Source of the DNA: Methyloglobulus sp.
GTDB lineage: Bacteria; Pseudomonadota; Gammaproteobacteria; Methylococcales; Methylomonadaceae
DNA length: 8,498 nucleotides
Reading direction: 5' to 3'
NCBI GenBank assembly: GCA_013140405.1
Contig: JABFSV010000481.1
Coordinates: 1 to 8,498, forward strand
In this document: positions 1 to 7,230 of the stretch, piece by piece
Layout: each line of letters starts with the position of its first letter
How positions within the stretch are numbered: position 1 is the first letter of the stretch
Made by a program: the position numbers and the translations under genes
The notes under the pieces: generated by a model
Told to the model about the DNA's origin: nothing
Databases searched by the model: none
The model's input: only the letters and a program-made list of their open reading frames with translations

Positions 1-16
1 CGGAGACCTGCCTGTA
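1..16 (+). promoter_or_regulatory. 3' end of a cobalamin riboswitch aptamer (B12 box), cut by the window edge
   Basis: The first bases read CGGAGACCTGCC. This matches the 3' half of the B12 box (consensus about AGYCMGGAGACCKGCC), the most conserved element at the 3' end of the cobalamin riboswitch. The rest of the aptamer, about 170-200 nt, would lie upstream of the window. The identification rests on this short motif plus its position just ahead of a TonB receptor and a BtuM-like gene, which is the typical context. It implies that the downstream genes are turned down when cobalamin is plentiful. Confidence 0.72.
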
Positions 17-33
17 AGCGTATTCGGTACAGC

Positions 34-135
34 GGAGGGCTGTAGTGCGAAGTGAGTCGATGCCTATCGGCTTGCGTCTTCGTCTGTCCTCCCCTGTGAT
101 TAAGTCACTATCATGCGCGGGCGGCGCGGAGGACA
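34..135 (+). promoter_or_regulatory. Riboswitch expression platform with mutually exclusive helices over the ribosome binding site
   Basis: Bases 85-92 (TGTCCTCC) are a perfect 8-base complement of 128-135 (GGAGGACA), which contains the Shine-Dalgarno sequence of the receptor gene. The same segment (86-92) can instead pair with 34-40 (GGAGGGC), giving 7 bp with one G-U. Between them lie a hairpin at 53-61/66-74 with loop 62-65 and a helix CGAAG 48-52 / CTTCG 78-82. Both states cannot form at once, which is the layout of a translational switch. No hairpin followed by a T-run is present, so transcription termination is unlikely. Which state cobalamin favours cannot be read here. By analogy with E. 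coli btuB, the SD-sequestering state would be the bound, OFF form. Confidence 0.6.
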
Positions 136-137
136 AC

Positions 138-2186
138 ATGAAAAAAAATCAGCTAATATGGTTATTGCCATTCCTTACCCTAAATTTCCAGCTTCACGCC
201 AGCGAAGACAATAAATCAATCGAACCCTCTTATAGGGCTTCTTCCAATAAAGTAGCACTTAAAAAATACAATACCGAGAACAAGGACGAGGTTGTTCTGT
301 CACCGGTGACTGTTACGGGAAGTTCGACGATTCAAGACGAATTGTCATCACCAAAATCTGTTTCCATTTACACCAGAGAAGACATCAAAAGAAGCGGCGT
401 GACAAACTTGATGGATTTTTTTAAGAATTTCACTGAAATCCAGGCCGAAACCAATTTCGGGAACACCCTAAACCCACAAATATCCATGCGCGGTTTTGGC
501 AATGGCACTGGTTATCAAAATATTAATGTAATCGTGGATGGAGTATCGTTGAACCAAATAGATTTGGTTCCCCAACAATTGGGTTCCGTGCCAGTTGATT
601 CAATTGAAAAAATCGAGGTTGTTAAAAACGATGGCACAGTGGTTTATGGCGATAACGCGGCGGCAGGCACTATCATTATCCGTACCAACAATTCATTCGA
701 AAGAAAACCCTTGTATGGCTCAGTACGATCCAGCTTCGGCACTTACGACACGACGCTGACTTCCGCTAACTTTGGGTCTGTTACCGATTTTAAAGGCTTT
801 AAAGTGTTGGCTGATGGCAAGTTTACTTTCTTGAATACAGATGGCAAAAAAACCGTCTTGTCGGACGATAGCAAGGATTCGACTGAGAACGTCAACGGCA
901 GGGCTACATTAGGGTTGCAAAAAGATAACCTGGAAGTGCTCACATCATTTATCAAGGATGATGCCCATGTAACCTACAATGGAAATATGACCTTGGACGC
1001 GTTCAACCAAAACCCGAATTCGGCTGTCACGACCGGACAACGGAATATCGTCCATAAAGAAGATTGGTCAACTGCGTTAAAATATAAGATAAACGACCGT
1101 TTCAACCTCTCTTACACTTATGGCAATAAGACCAAAGACTCGAAATTTCCTGACTTCGCGTTCACGCCTCACTATGAAGGCGAAGACCATCGCCTGACAC
1201 TACAAACGCTGCAAGACGACTTCGTCATCCTAGCAGGCTTTGAACACAGCGACAACGCCAGGACAACCAGCAACGAAACCACCGCCAAGGAAAACATTGC
1301 CGGATTTATTTCCGGCGATTATTTCGTCAATGACCGACTGTCACTGAATGCCGGTTTTCGTCAGGCTTTTATCACGTTTAGGCATGACGATAGAGGGATC
1401 AATAACCATTTGTCGAAGACAGTCAACCCGAACAGTTACAACATTGCCGCCAATTATTCCTTGGACAATACGGATGCCCTGTTTGCAAGCTATGTCCATG
1501 CGTTTCAATCACCGGATATTGACCGATTTTTCGTGACTAATTTCTTTACAGTTCCACCACGGAAAACCTTTAACTTTGCCATAAACTCGATGGAAATGGA
1601 CACTTATGCCATCGGCTACAAACATATCGAAGATAATTTAAGGGTGAAGGCAGAGTTTTTTTATTCCGACCTGAATAATGAAATCTATTTCGACAGCAAC
1701 CAATTCATCAATACCAATTTCGACAACTCAGAAAAATACGGCATTGATTTGTCGCTGTTCAAAGATATAGGCTGGTTTCATGCCAGCATCAATTACCTTT
1801 ATACCGCAACCAGGGCAAAATTGGGTTCCGCACATGTTGAAATCAGCGCACAACCGAAACATATCGTCCTGGCAACCATAGGAAAGGAATTTACATGCCA
1901 ACTTCTGCCCTTGCCTTATCATACGGTCAGTTTGACCCATAAGTACCAATCCGAAAGTTTTCCGCAGGATGATTTCGACAATACCTTAGGCAGGCAACAA
2001 AACTACAATGCCACGACGTTTAACTATCAAGTGTCCGACCATAAGCATTGGACGGTCGATTTTTCAATCCTAAACCTGTTCGACGGGCATAACGGGCAAT
2101 TTGTCGATTTTGGCGCCAGCCAGTCCGTGGCATATCCCACCAACTACCAACGCACTTTTCAAGGATCTGTCAGCTACCGCTTTTAA
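138..2186 (+). CDS. TonB-dependent outer-membrane receptor, probable cobalamin (BtuB-type) transporter
   Basis: This is a 682-residue outer-membrane beta-barrel that would import a scarce ligand using energy from TonB-ExbBD. The start at 138 is chosen because GGAGG lies 5 bases upstream (128-132) and a signal peptide follows at once (MKKN, a hydrophobic stretch, likely cut after HA at about residue 21). An in-frame GTG at 45 would place 31 unlikely residues ahead of the signal. A TonB box-like stretch (DEVVLSPVTVTG) is at 50-61. The plug domain spans about 65-185, with ISMRGFG at 115-121 and IVDGV at 132-136. The remainder is barrel, ending in an aromatic residue (SYRF). Vitamin B12 as ligand is inferred from the cobalamin riboswitch upstream and the btuM-like gene downstream. 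The protein is longer than E. coli BtuB (614 residues), and its plug end (VYGDNAAAGTIII) is unlike the usual form, so a corrinoid variant is possible. Confidence 0.85.
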   Translation: MKKNQLIWLLPFLTLNFQLHASEDNKSIEPSYRASSNKVALKKYNTENKDEVVLSPVTVTGSSTIQDELSSPKSVSIYTREDIKRSGVTNLMDFFKNFTEIQAETNFGNTLNPQISMRGFGNGTGYQNINVIVDGVSLNQIDLVPQQLGSVPVDSIEKIEVVKNDGTVVYGDNAAAGTIIIRTNNSFERKPLYGSVRSSFGTYDTTLTSANFGSVTDFKGFKVLADGKFTFLNTDGKKTVLSDDSKDSTENVNGRATLGLQKDNLEVLTSFIKDDAHVTYNGNMTLDAFNQNPNSAVTTGQRNIVHKEDWSTALKYKINDRFNLSYTYGNKTKDSKFPDFAFTPHYEGEDHRLTLQTLQDDFVILAGFEHSDNARTTSNETTAKENIAGFISGDYFVNDRLSLNAGFRQAFITFRHDDRGINNHLSKTVNPNSYNIAANYSLDNTDALFASYVHAFQSPDIDRFFVTNFFTVPPRKTFNFAINSMEMDTYAIGYKHIEDNLRVKAEFFYSDLNNEIYFDSNQFINTNFDNSEKYGIDLSLFKDIGWFHASINYLYTATRAKLGSAHVEISAQPKHIVLATIGKEFTCQLLPLPYHTVSLTHKYQSESFPQDDFDNTLGRQQNYNATTFNYQVSDHKHWTVDFSILNLFDGHNGQFVDFGASQSVAYPTNYQRTFQGSVSYRF

Positions 2187-2269
2187 GTTATACCTGTTAG
2201 GCATGCACTAAGCGTGACTATCAAAATAGCAGACAATGATATGATAAGGCCTACTTTCTAGGAGACATT

Positions 2270-2833
2270 ATGACAACTAACTTTAATAAACTGGCTTTAC
2301 CGCTTGTGCTGATGGGAATAATGGCCTTAACCCGCTTCGACCACTTCGGCTCCGCATTTTCATTGCCAGATGCCTCACTCGCGGTATTTTTTCTGGCAGG
2401 AATGGGATTCAGCAGTCTTTGGTTTTTTGCTTTGTTATTGCTTGAAGCTGGCATGATTGATTACCTGGCAATCACACAATTTAGTGTTAGCGATTTTTGC
2501 ATTTCCCCAGCCTACGTCTGTTTGATCCCGACTTACGCAGCGATGTGGTTTTCAGGTAGATACTGTTCTATATTCAAAGCCTTGCGCTTTGCTGATTCAT
2601 TCAAGACATTTGGGCTGGCAACAATCGCAACAACAGTGGCATTTGTTGTCTCGAACGGCAGTTTTTATGTTTTATCCGATCGTTTTGGACAATTGTCTTG
2701 GACTCAATATCTTACCCAATCAGCCCAATACTACCCACTTTATCTCAGCGCGGCCTTGATTTATATAGTTATTGGGTTGGCGATTGTTAAGCTGTGGAAA
2801 GCAACGCATCAAATAGCTACTGTAGAATCATAG
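2270..2833 (+). CDS. btuM: BtuM-type solitary ECF S component for cobalamin
   Basis: This is a 187-residue inner-membrane protein with about six hydrophobic segments (near 8-22, 36-48, 50-69, 82-94, 113-137 and 152-175), the size and topology of an ECF S component. The features I recall for BtuM of Thiobacillus denitrificans are present at a constant offset of three residues: H25 in TRFDHFGS, D64 in GMIDY, C77 in SDFCISPAY, and Y82. In that family the cysteine coordinates the cobalt of cobalamin and drives decyanation of cyanocobalamin. The residue match is from memory, not an alignment. A good AGGAG (2260-2264) sits 5 bases before the ATG. It lies 83 bp after the TonB receptor on the same strand with no terminator between, so both are probably under the riboswitch. 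The expected role is moving B12 from periplasm to cytoplasm. No ECF ATPase or T component is encoded in the window. Confidence 0.75.
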   Translation: MTTNFNKLALPLVLMGIMALTRFDHFGSAFSLPDASLAVFFLAGMGFSSLWFFALLLLEAGMIDYLAITQFSVSDFCISPAYVCLIPTYAAMWFSGRYCSIFKALRFADSFKTFGLATIATTVAFVVSNGSFYVLSDRFGQLSWTQYLTQSAQYYPLYLSAALIYIVIGLAIVKLWKATHQIATVES

Positions 2834-2910
2834 CCCTATTTAAGGACAGCTAAAGAAAACGGACAATATTAAAAAATAACTGGCATAATTAAGCGGTTTT
2901 TTAAGAGGAA

Positions 2911-2937
2911 AAGCAGCCAATAAGGCTGCTTGTTATT
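2911..2937 (+). terminator. Hairpin terminator after the B12 uptake genes
   Basis: AAGCAGCC (2911-2918) and GGCTGCTT (2924-2931) form a perfect 8-bp stem with a 5-base loop, followed by GTTATT. The T-tract is weak on the plus strand. The stretch before the hairpin is GA-rich (TTAAGAGGAA), with a run of six T a little earlier (2897-2902). The location, 78 bp after the btuM stop and before the next gene, fits a transcription end. Confidence 0.6.
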
Positions 2938-3043
2938 AACCTAAAACTGAATACTCAACCTTCGATAATCCGTTTACCCTAAGCTGATAGTTTTTGCGTC
3001 GATTTATGATTACAGGGCAGTTTTATACCCATATTAAGAGTTG

Positions 3044-3637
3044 ATGGAAGAATTATTTGTCGGTTGGCTTAAGGATTACGGTTATTCAATCCTATTCCTT
3101 TGGAGCATATTAGAAGGCGAAATGGGGCTGATTATGGGCGGCATTATGGCCCATACCGGCGACATGAATTACTTTATGGCAATCTTTGTGGCGGGTTTGG
3201 GCGGCTTCGCGGGAGATCAAATTTATTTCTACATAGGCCGCTTCAACAAAGGCTTTATCCAGCGCAAACTTCACTCCCAACGCCGCAAATTTGCGATTGC
3301 CCATTTGCTGCTAAAAAAATACGGCTGGCCGATAATCTTCGCACAGCGATACATGTATGGCTTGCGTACCGTCATCCCCATGTCCATCGGCATCACCAAA
3401 TACCCTGCCAAACAATTCGCCGTCATCAACTTGCTGAGTGCCTGGGTTTGGGCAGCTATCACGATTACACCTGCTTATATCTTTGGCGCAGAAATTTTAA
3501 ATGTCTTGTCAGTATCTAAAGACCATTGGTATTTCGCACTGCCCATCGCAGGGGGATTTCTTTTTGCTATCCATACATATTTTAAGAAGTTGGAAGAGCA
3601 TTTTTTGCAGAAGCGGCGAGATCGTAGTAATCGGTAA
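3044..3637 (+). CDS. DedA / VTT-domain family inner-membrane protein
   Basis: This is a 197-residue polytopic membrane protein of the DedA (SNARE-associated/VTT) superfamily. Members act in envelope homeostasis, and several are linked to undecaprenyl-phosphate or phospholipid transport. Recognisable parts are acidic residues in the first membrane-associated segment (E24 and E26 in LEGEMG), GDQIYFYIGR (57-66), the form of the family's G-D-x3-Y-x2-G-R motif, and RYMYGLRTVIP (102-112). In the last, R102 and R108 have the six-residue spacing of the essential arginines of E. coli DedA proteins. Hydrophobic segments follow near 127-149 and 163-180, then a basic tail (KRRDRSNR). The start is ATG 3044, with AAGAG at 3036-3040. 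A TTG just before it (3041) is less likely. The gene is probably transcribed on its own, since a terminator lies upstream. The substrate cannot be told from the sequence. Confidence 0.85.
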   Translation: MEELFVGWLKDYGYSILFLWSILEGEMGLIMGGIMAHTGDMNYFMAIFVAGLGGFAGDQIYFYIGRFNKGFIQRKLHSQRRKFAIAHLLLKKYGWPIIFAQRYMYGLRTVIPMSIGITKYPAKQFAVINLLSAWVWAAITITPAYIFGAEILNVLSVSKDHWYFALPIAGGFLFAIHTYFKKLEEHFLQKRRDRSNR

Positions 3638-3644
3638 TACGGTA

Positions 3645-4682
3645 TTAGATTCCTAAAAACGCCCCTACGCCACCCTCACTAGGATTTAATACCACACCCC
3701 GTTCAGTCACAATCGCTGAAATCAATTCCGCTGGAGTGACATCAAAAACGGGATTCCACGCACTCACATTAGTATTATCCTTATAACAGGCAGGTAACAA
3801 TTCGCTTTGCTGGCGCTGCTCTATTTCGATCTCGTCACCACTTTTCGTACTGCCATCGATTGTCGATGTCGGCGCGACCACCATCACTTTAACGCCATGC
3901 TGTTTAGCCAGCACAGCTAGTGAATAAGTGCCGATTTTATTGGCGACATCACCATTTAGCGCAATACGGTCAGCGCCCACGATCACCCAGTCGATTGCGC
4001 CTGATTTCATTAACCAAGCTGCGGCTGAATCGGCAATCAGCGTTACTGGGATTTCATCTTGCGCCAACTCCCACACCGTTAACCTGACTCCTTGCAGCCA
4101 AGGGCGTGTTTCTCCGGCATAGATTTTGATTGGATTTCTGGTATACACACTTCTAATCACGCCCAATGCCGTACCATAACCACCCGTTGCCAAAGCACCG
4201 GTATTACAATGTGTAAGGATGCCTCTGGCATTCGCCAAAATATCAGCACCCAACTCACCCATCTTGTAATTGGCGGCTATATCGTCAGTATGGATTTTTT
4301 CTGCACAGGCAAGAATGGCTGGACGAGGATCACCACCCTGCCCTTCCAAAACTGCTTTCATGTGATTTAAAGCCCAGAACAGGTTCACCGCTGTCGGTCG
4401 GGATTGTGCCAGCAACTCAATATCCGCCAAAACGTGCTGTCGCCAATTATCTACCGATTGGAAATAATGTTGATAAACCGAAAGCACCACGCCATAAGCA
4501 GCCGCAATACCAATCGCCGGCGCGCCACGTACACGCATGGTGGCGATGGCATCGGTAACGCCTAGGGCATCCGTATATTCATCGTAAACGATCTTATCAG
4601 GCAACTGCCGTTGATCCAGCACTTTTAGGCTATGGCCTGTCCATTGCAAGGCCAAGACGCCGGATTGTTTGTGATTTGTCAT
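3645..4682 (-). CDS. mtnA: S-methyl-5-thioribose-1-phosphate isomerase
   Basis: This cytoplasmic enzyme (345 residues, the usual family length) converts methylthioribose-1-phosphate to methylthioribulose-1-phosphate in methionine salvage. It belongs to the eIF2B-alpha/beta/delta-like fold. Visible motifs are RGAPAIG (52-58) at the phosphate site, the catalytic cysteine C159 in [25 protein letters not shown] (191-198), and the catalytic aspartate D238 in [18 protein letters not shown]; these match C160 and D240 of the B. subtilis enzyme. The N-terminus reads like other family members (LDQRQLP at 22-28), which supports the start at 4682 despite the lack of a clear Shine-Dalgarno. It is divergent from the MTA/SAH deaminase gene across 60 bp, and its 3' end lies 7 bp from that of the DedA gene. 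No separate methylthioribose kinase is seen here. Confidence 0.96.
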   Translation of the reverse strand: MTNHKQSGVLALQWTGHSLKVLDQRQLPDKIVYDEYTDALGVTDAIATMRVRGAPAIGIAAAYGVVLSVYQHYFQSVDNWRQHVLADIELLAQSRPTAVNLFWALNHMKAVLEGQGGDPRPAILACAEKIHTDDIAANYKMGELGADILANARGILTHCNTGALATGGYGTALGVIRSVYTRNPIKIYAGETRPWLQGVRLTVWELAQDEIPVTLIADSAAAWLMKSGAIDWVIVGADRIALNGDVANKIGTYSLAVLAKQHGVKVMVVAPTSTIDGSTKSGDEIEIEQRQQSELLPACYKDNTNVSAWNPVFDVTPAELISAIVTERGVVLNPSEGGVGAFLGI

Positions 4683-4708
4683 TTGTTTATAAGAACTAAC
4701 GCTAAAAA

Positions 4709-4718
4709 GTTATAATTC
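4709..4718 (+). promoter_or_regulatory. Candidate -10 element in the mtnA / deaminase divergent intergenic region
   Basis: A perfect TATAAT occurs at 4711-4716, 26 bases before the deaminase ATG, in a 60-bp region between divergent genes. No good -35 hexamer stands at the standard distance (TTATAA at 4688-4693 with a 17-base spacer is the best). AT-rich sequence on the other strand could serve mtnA. With so little space, the two promoters must overlap. Confidence 0.4.
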
Positions 4719-4742
4719 GGCTAACTAAATCTGGAAACTAAC

Positions 4743-6053
4743 ATGATCGTCGATACCCTTATCCATGCTCGCTGGATTATACCCGTTGAACCGGAATCCG
4801 TAACCTATGAAAACCATAGCCTAGTCATTGATAAGGGCCGGATTATCGACCTTCTGCCCACAGATACAGCCAAGCATAAGTATCAAGGTACAACTACAGA
4901 AAACCTTAGCTCACACGCCCTACTACCTGGATTCATCAATTGCCATACTCATGCAGCAATGACTTTAATGCGAGGCATTGCCGACGACTTGCCATTGATG
5001 GACTGGCTGCAAAACCATATCTGGCCCTTGGAACAAAAATGGATGAGCGAAGCTTTTGTAAGGGATGGCACTGATTTGGCGATCGCCGAAATGATACTGG
5101 GTGGGACGACTTGTTTCAATGATATGTACTTTTTTCCCGACGTGACGGCTCAACAAGCCATACAACATGGCATTCGTGCTTGTGTGGGATTGATTGTGAT
5201 TGATTTTCCAACGGTTTGGGCGGAGAACAGCGCCGCTTATATCGCAAAAGGCCTCGATATTCACGATCAATTCCGTCATCAACCACTCATCACAACCTCT
5301 TTTGCACCTCATGCGCCTTACACCGTTTCCGACGACCCTTTGCAAAAAATCAGGACACTAGCGGACGAACTTGAAATACCTATCAATATGCACGTCCATG
5401 AAACCTTGCACGAAGTCGAACAAGCACAAGCGAATACTGGGCAACGGCCTTTGCAAAGGCTGAATAGCCTTGGGCTGCTCAACCCGTCCTTTATCGCAGT
5501 CCACATGACACAACTGACGGTAGAGGAAATCAGTCTTTTTGCTGAATCCGGTGCCCATATCGTCCATTGCCCAGAATCTAATCTAAAGCTCGCCAGCGGC
5601 TTTTGCCCAATTGCCCAGTGCCTTAACGTTGGTATTAATGTCGCATTAGGCACTGATGGAGCAGCCAGCAACAATGATTTGGATATGATGGGTGAAATGC
5701 GGTCTGCCGCATTGCTTGCCAAAGCTGTCGCCCAGGATGCCAGCAGTGTTCCTGCGATGACAGCTTTGCGTATGGCGACCATAAATGGCGCGAAAGCCCT
5801 TGGACTAGATCACGAAATCGGCTCTCTAACTATCGGTAAATCTGCTGATGTCATTGCCATAGACCTAGACCACCTGGAAACTCAACCCGTATTCAGCCCT
5901 GTGTCGCAAATCGTTTATGCCGCTAGCAGACAACAGGTAACGGACGTTTGGGTGGCTGGAAAGCAATTATTGAAGCAACGGCAATTGACAACAGTTGATA
6001 TCTCAGCCTTGAAAGCAAAAATAGTTGATTGGCAAGGCAAACTTTCAAAGTAA
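4743..6053 (+). CDS. mtaD: 5-methylthioadenosine / S-adenosylhomocysteine deaminase (TrzA/MtaD family amidohydrolase)
   Basis: This cytoplasmic zinc amidohydrolase of 436 residues deaminates the adenine ring of methylthioadenosine or S-adenosylhomocysteine. The metal and catalytic set is complete: H68 and H70 in INCHTH, E97 in WPLEQKW, H190 in APHAPY, H217 and E220 in MHVHE, HCPESNLKLASG (275-286), and D305 in GTDGAASNNDLDM. H68, H70 and E97 keep the spacing of H55, H57 and E84 of the Thermotoga maritima enzyme. The C-terminal part returns to the small beta domain (IGSLTIGKSADVIAID). The start has only a weak GGAAA upstream, but begins as family members do (LIHARWIIPVEP). The neighbour mtnA matches the P. 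aeruginosa pair PA3169/PA3170, where PA3170 is an MTA deaminase making methylthioinosine. MTA is therefore the favoured substrate, though SAH or another amino-purine remains possible. Confidence 0.9.
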   Translation: MIVDTLIHARWIIPVEPESVTYENHSLVIDKGRIIDLLPTDTAKHKYQGTTTENLSSHALLPGFINCHTHAAMTLMRGIADDLPLMDWLQNHIWPLEQKWMSEAFVRDGTDLAIAEMILGGTTCFNDMYFFPDVTAQQAIQHGIRACVGLIVIDFPTVWAENSAAYIAKGLDIHDQFRHQPLITTSFAPHAPYTVSDDPLQKIRTLADELEIPINMHVHETLHEVEQAQANTGQRPLQRLNSLGLLNPSFIAVHMTQLTVEEISLFAESGAHIVHCPESNLKLASGFCPIAQCLNVGINVALGTDGAASNNDLDMMGEMRSAALLAKAVAQDASSVPAMTALRMATINGAKALGLDHEIGSLTIGKSADVIAIDLDHLETQPVFSPVSQIVYAASRQQVTDVWVAGKQLLKQRQLTTVDISALKAKIVDWQGKLSK

Positions 6054-6093
6054 GCCATACTTTCTCGAAAACAACCAAACCCCGACAGGTAAC

Positions 6094-6714
6094 TTATAAT
6101 ATCTGCGAATCGACACTTAATCCCATCTCGGCGTTATCATTTTGTTCTTTTACCCAAAATGCAAAAAACATCATTGCCAATCCTCGGAAAGCGATTTCAA
6201 TGCTTAAAGACAAAGAGAGAAACCAGCCTTCCATAGTGGGCCATCCTAACCAAACCATTAAGCCTAAGGCGATACAAGTAATACCACATACAACCGTAAC
6301 GGCAGCATGAGGCAACTTTAACGCATAAGCTAAAACCAAGCGCACGATACTACGCACCAACAGGTAAACGGCGATCATCAGGCTTAATTTTTCCGGAGTT
6401 TCCGAAACGCCAAGGATGAGTAGCGCCCCAACTACCGTATCCAAAACACCGACATGCAGGCGTTGAACAAAATCGCGCAACTCCTTTGCAAACAAAGCAT
6501 CCAGGCATTCAAGCACACCTAAAGCCATAATGATCATGCCGCACACCGGTAACCAGGAAAAAAATCGTGCCGACATGACGACTGCGTCCGACTTTAAAAC
6601 GCTGGCAAACGCAAAGGTAAAACCTGTCAGCAAAATAAGCAGCCCCTGCACCAGCAAGCGTTGCCAATTCATTTCAAAGCGTTCGGTTCGAACAAGTTTT
6701 GTCAGCAGCTTCAT
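6094..6714 (-). CDS. HdeD / DUF308-like six-helix membrane protein
   Basis: This is an integral membrane protein of about 206 residues with six hydrophobic segments separated by short loops, in the repeated three-helix pattern of HdeD/DUF308 proteins. One helix ends with a proline-charged turn (SETPEKL), and glycine-rich helix starts occur (GVLDTVVGALLILG). E. coli HdeD is linked to acid resistance; a biochemical role is not established and I do not assign one. The first in-frame ATG is at 6750, but a candidate promoter -10 (6753-6758) would put the transcript start at about that codon. The ATG at 6714 has a GGA six bases upstream and begins with a basic MKLLTKLVR. I therefore prefer 6714, with moderate certainty. 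The gene converges on the deaminase gene with 40 bp between the stops and no clear terminator there. Confidence 0.7.
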   Translation of the reverse strand: MKLLTKLVRTERFEMNWQRLLVQGLLILLTGFTFAFASVLKSDAVVMSARFFSWLPVCGMIIMALGVLECLDALFAKELRDFVQRLHVGVLDTVVGALLILGVSETPEKLSLMIAVYLLVRSIVRLVLAYALKLPHAAVTVVCGITCIALGLMVWLGWPTMEGWFLSLSLSIEIAFRGLAMMFFAFWVKEQNDNAEMGLSVDSQIL

Positions 6715-6752
6715 GGGTAATCCAGTATTTCTATGGTTTAGTTCTGGCATTA

Positions 6753-6782
6753 ATAGTAAGCCAATTTTTTCGACAACGACAA
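6753..6782 (-). promoter_or_regulatory. Candidate sigma-70 promoter for the HdeD-like gene
   Basis: On the minus strand, TTGTCG (6782-6777) and TACTAT (6758-6753) are separated by 18 bases. Transcription would begin near 6747, at or just inside the upstream ATG at 6750, which favours the ATG at 6714 as the translation start. The plus strand of the same 150-bp divergent region carries TATACT at 6832-6837, 63 bases before the small TIGR02647 gene, without a recognisable -35. Confidence 0.35.
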
Positions 6783-6900
6783 GTTTCCGTCGATTTTATT
6801 CTAAAATTCCTACAACAACCGCCCTATCCCATATACTATTACCCACAGCAGATAGGTTTATTCTAATCTCTGATCCTTAATCATATACCCGAGACCGCAC

Positions 6901-7140
6901 ATGCAATTTACGCAAGACAACCTGGACGAGCTGAATATGCTCGTCCGCTACAATCTGACCACCACGTTGGAAGGTATAAAAGTCCACACAACAGCAGCCC
7001 CCGCCACTATTGAAGCGACTCGGCGGCTTTATAATAAAGGTTTGATAACTTTGGAAGACGGCGGTTACTTGACAACGATTGGGCACGAAACGGCGGAACA
7101 TGCCCATGCCCTACTTGGGTTGATGAATCCTTCTCAATAA
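6901..7140 (+). CDS. TIGR02647-family small conserved protein, putative DNA-binding
   Basis: This is a 79-residue soluble protein resembling the TIGR02647 family, a group of about 77-residue proteins of gammaproteobacteria with no known function that are often labelled DNA-binding. The family look is clear: DNLDELNMLVRYNL at the start, EGIKVHTTAAP (24-34), ATRRLYNKGLITLEDGGYLT (39-58), and a C-terminal TAEHAHALLGLM. The middle (RRLYNKGLITLEDGGYLTTIG) reads like the recognition helix and beta-wing of a winged-helix domain, which is my inference. It has only a weak purine stretch (CGAGA) upstream. It is divergent from the HdeD-like gene and ends at a terminator shared with rpoH. The family match is from memory of related sequences. 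Confidence 0.8.
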   Translation: MQFTQDNLDELNMLVRYNLTTTLEGIKVHTTAAPATIEATRRLYNKGLITLEDGGYLTTIGHETAEHAHALLGLMNPSQ

Positions 7141-7174
7141 CCCCCCAATTCATTATTCGGCTTTAAATAGCGCA

Positions 7175-7214
7175 ATAAAAAAGGCTTAGGGCTTTCGTCC
7201 TAAGCCTTTGAATA
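7175..7214 (-). terminator. Strong hairpin terminator for rpoH, possibly bidirectional
   Basis: AAAGGCTTAGG (7180-7190) and CCTAAGCCTTT (7199-7209) form an 11-bp perfect stem with an 8-base loop. On the minus strand the hairpin is followed by six T (7182-7177) and TATT, a classic intrinsic terminator 21 bp after the rpoH stop. On the plus strand only TTTGAATAAATT follows, so it can end the TIGR02647 transcript less efficiently. Confidence 0.85.
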
Positions 7215-7230
7215 AATTGACCTGATAAAA

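Noticed and set aside
45..137. In-frame GTG-initiated extension of the TonB receptor
   Set aside because: It lies in the riboswitch expression platform and would put 31 residues before a proper signal peptide. The ATG at 138 has a strong GGAGG at the right distance.
3100..3519. 139-codon open frame in another frame of the DedA gene
   Set aside because: It has an Arg/His/Leu-rich composition typical of an out-of-frame reading and overlaps a convincing DedA protein.
4965..5345. 126-codon antisense frame in the deaminase gene
   Set aside because: It is a shadow of the sense coding region, with no motif or start signal.
5318..5782. 154-codon open frame antisense to the deaminase gene
   Set aside because: It lies wholly inside a complete enzyme gene, has no recognisable domain or ribosome binding site, and mirrors the codon pattern of the sense gene.
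6715..6750. Upstream ATG for the HdeD-like protein
   Set aside because: No Shine-Dalgarno is seen, and a candidate promoter -10 lies just before it. It is kept as an alternative start, not used.
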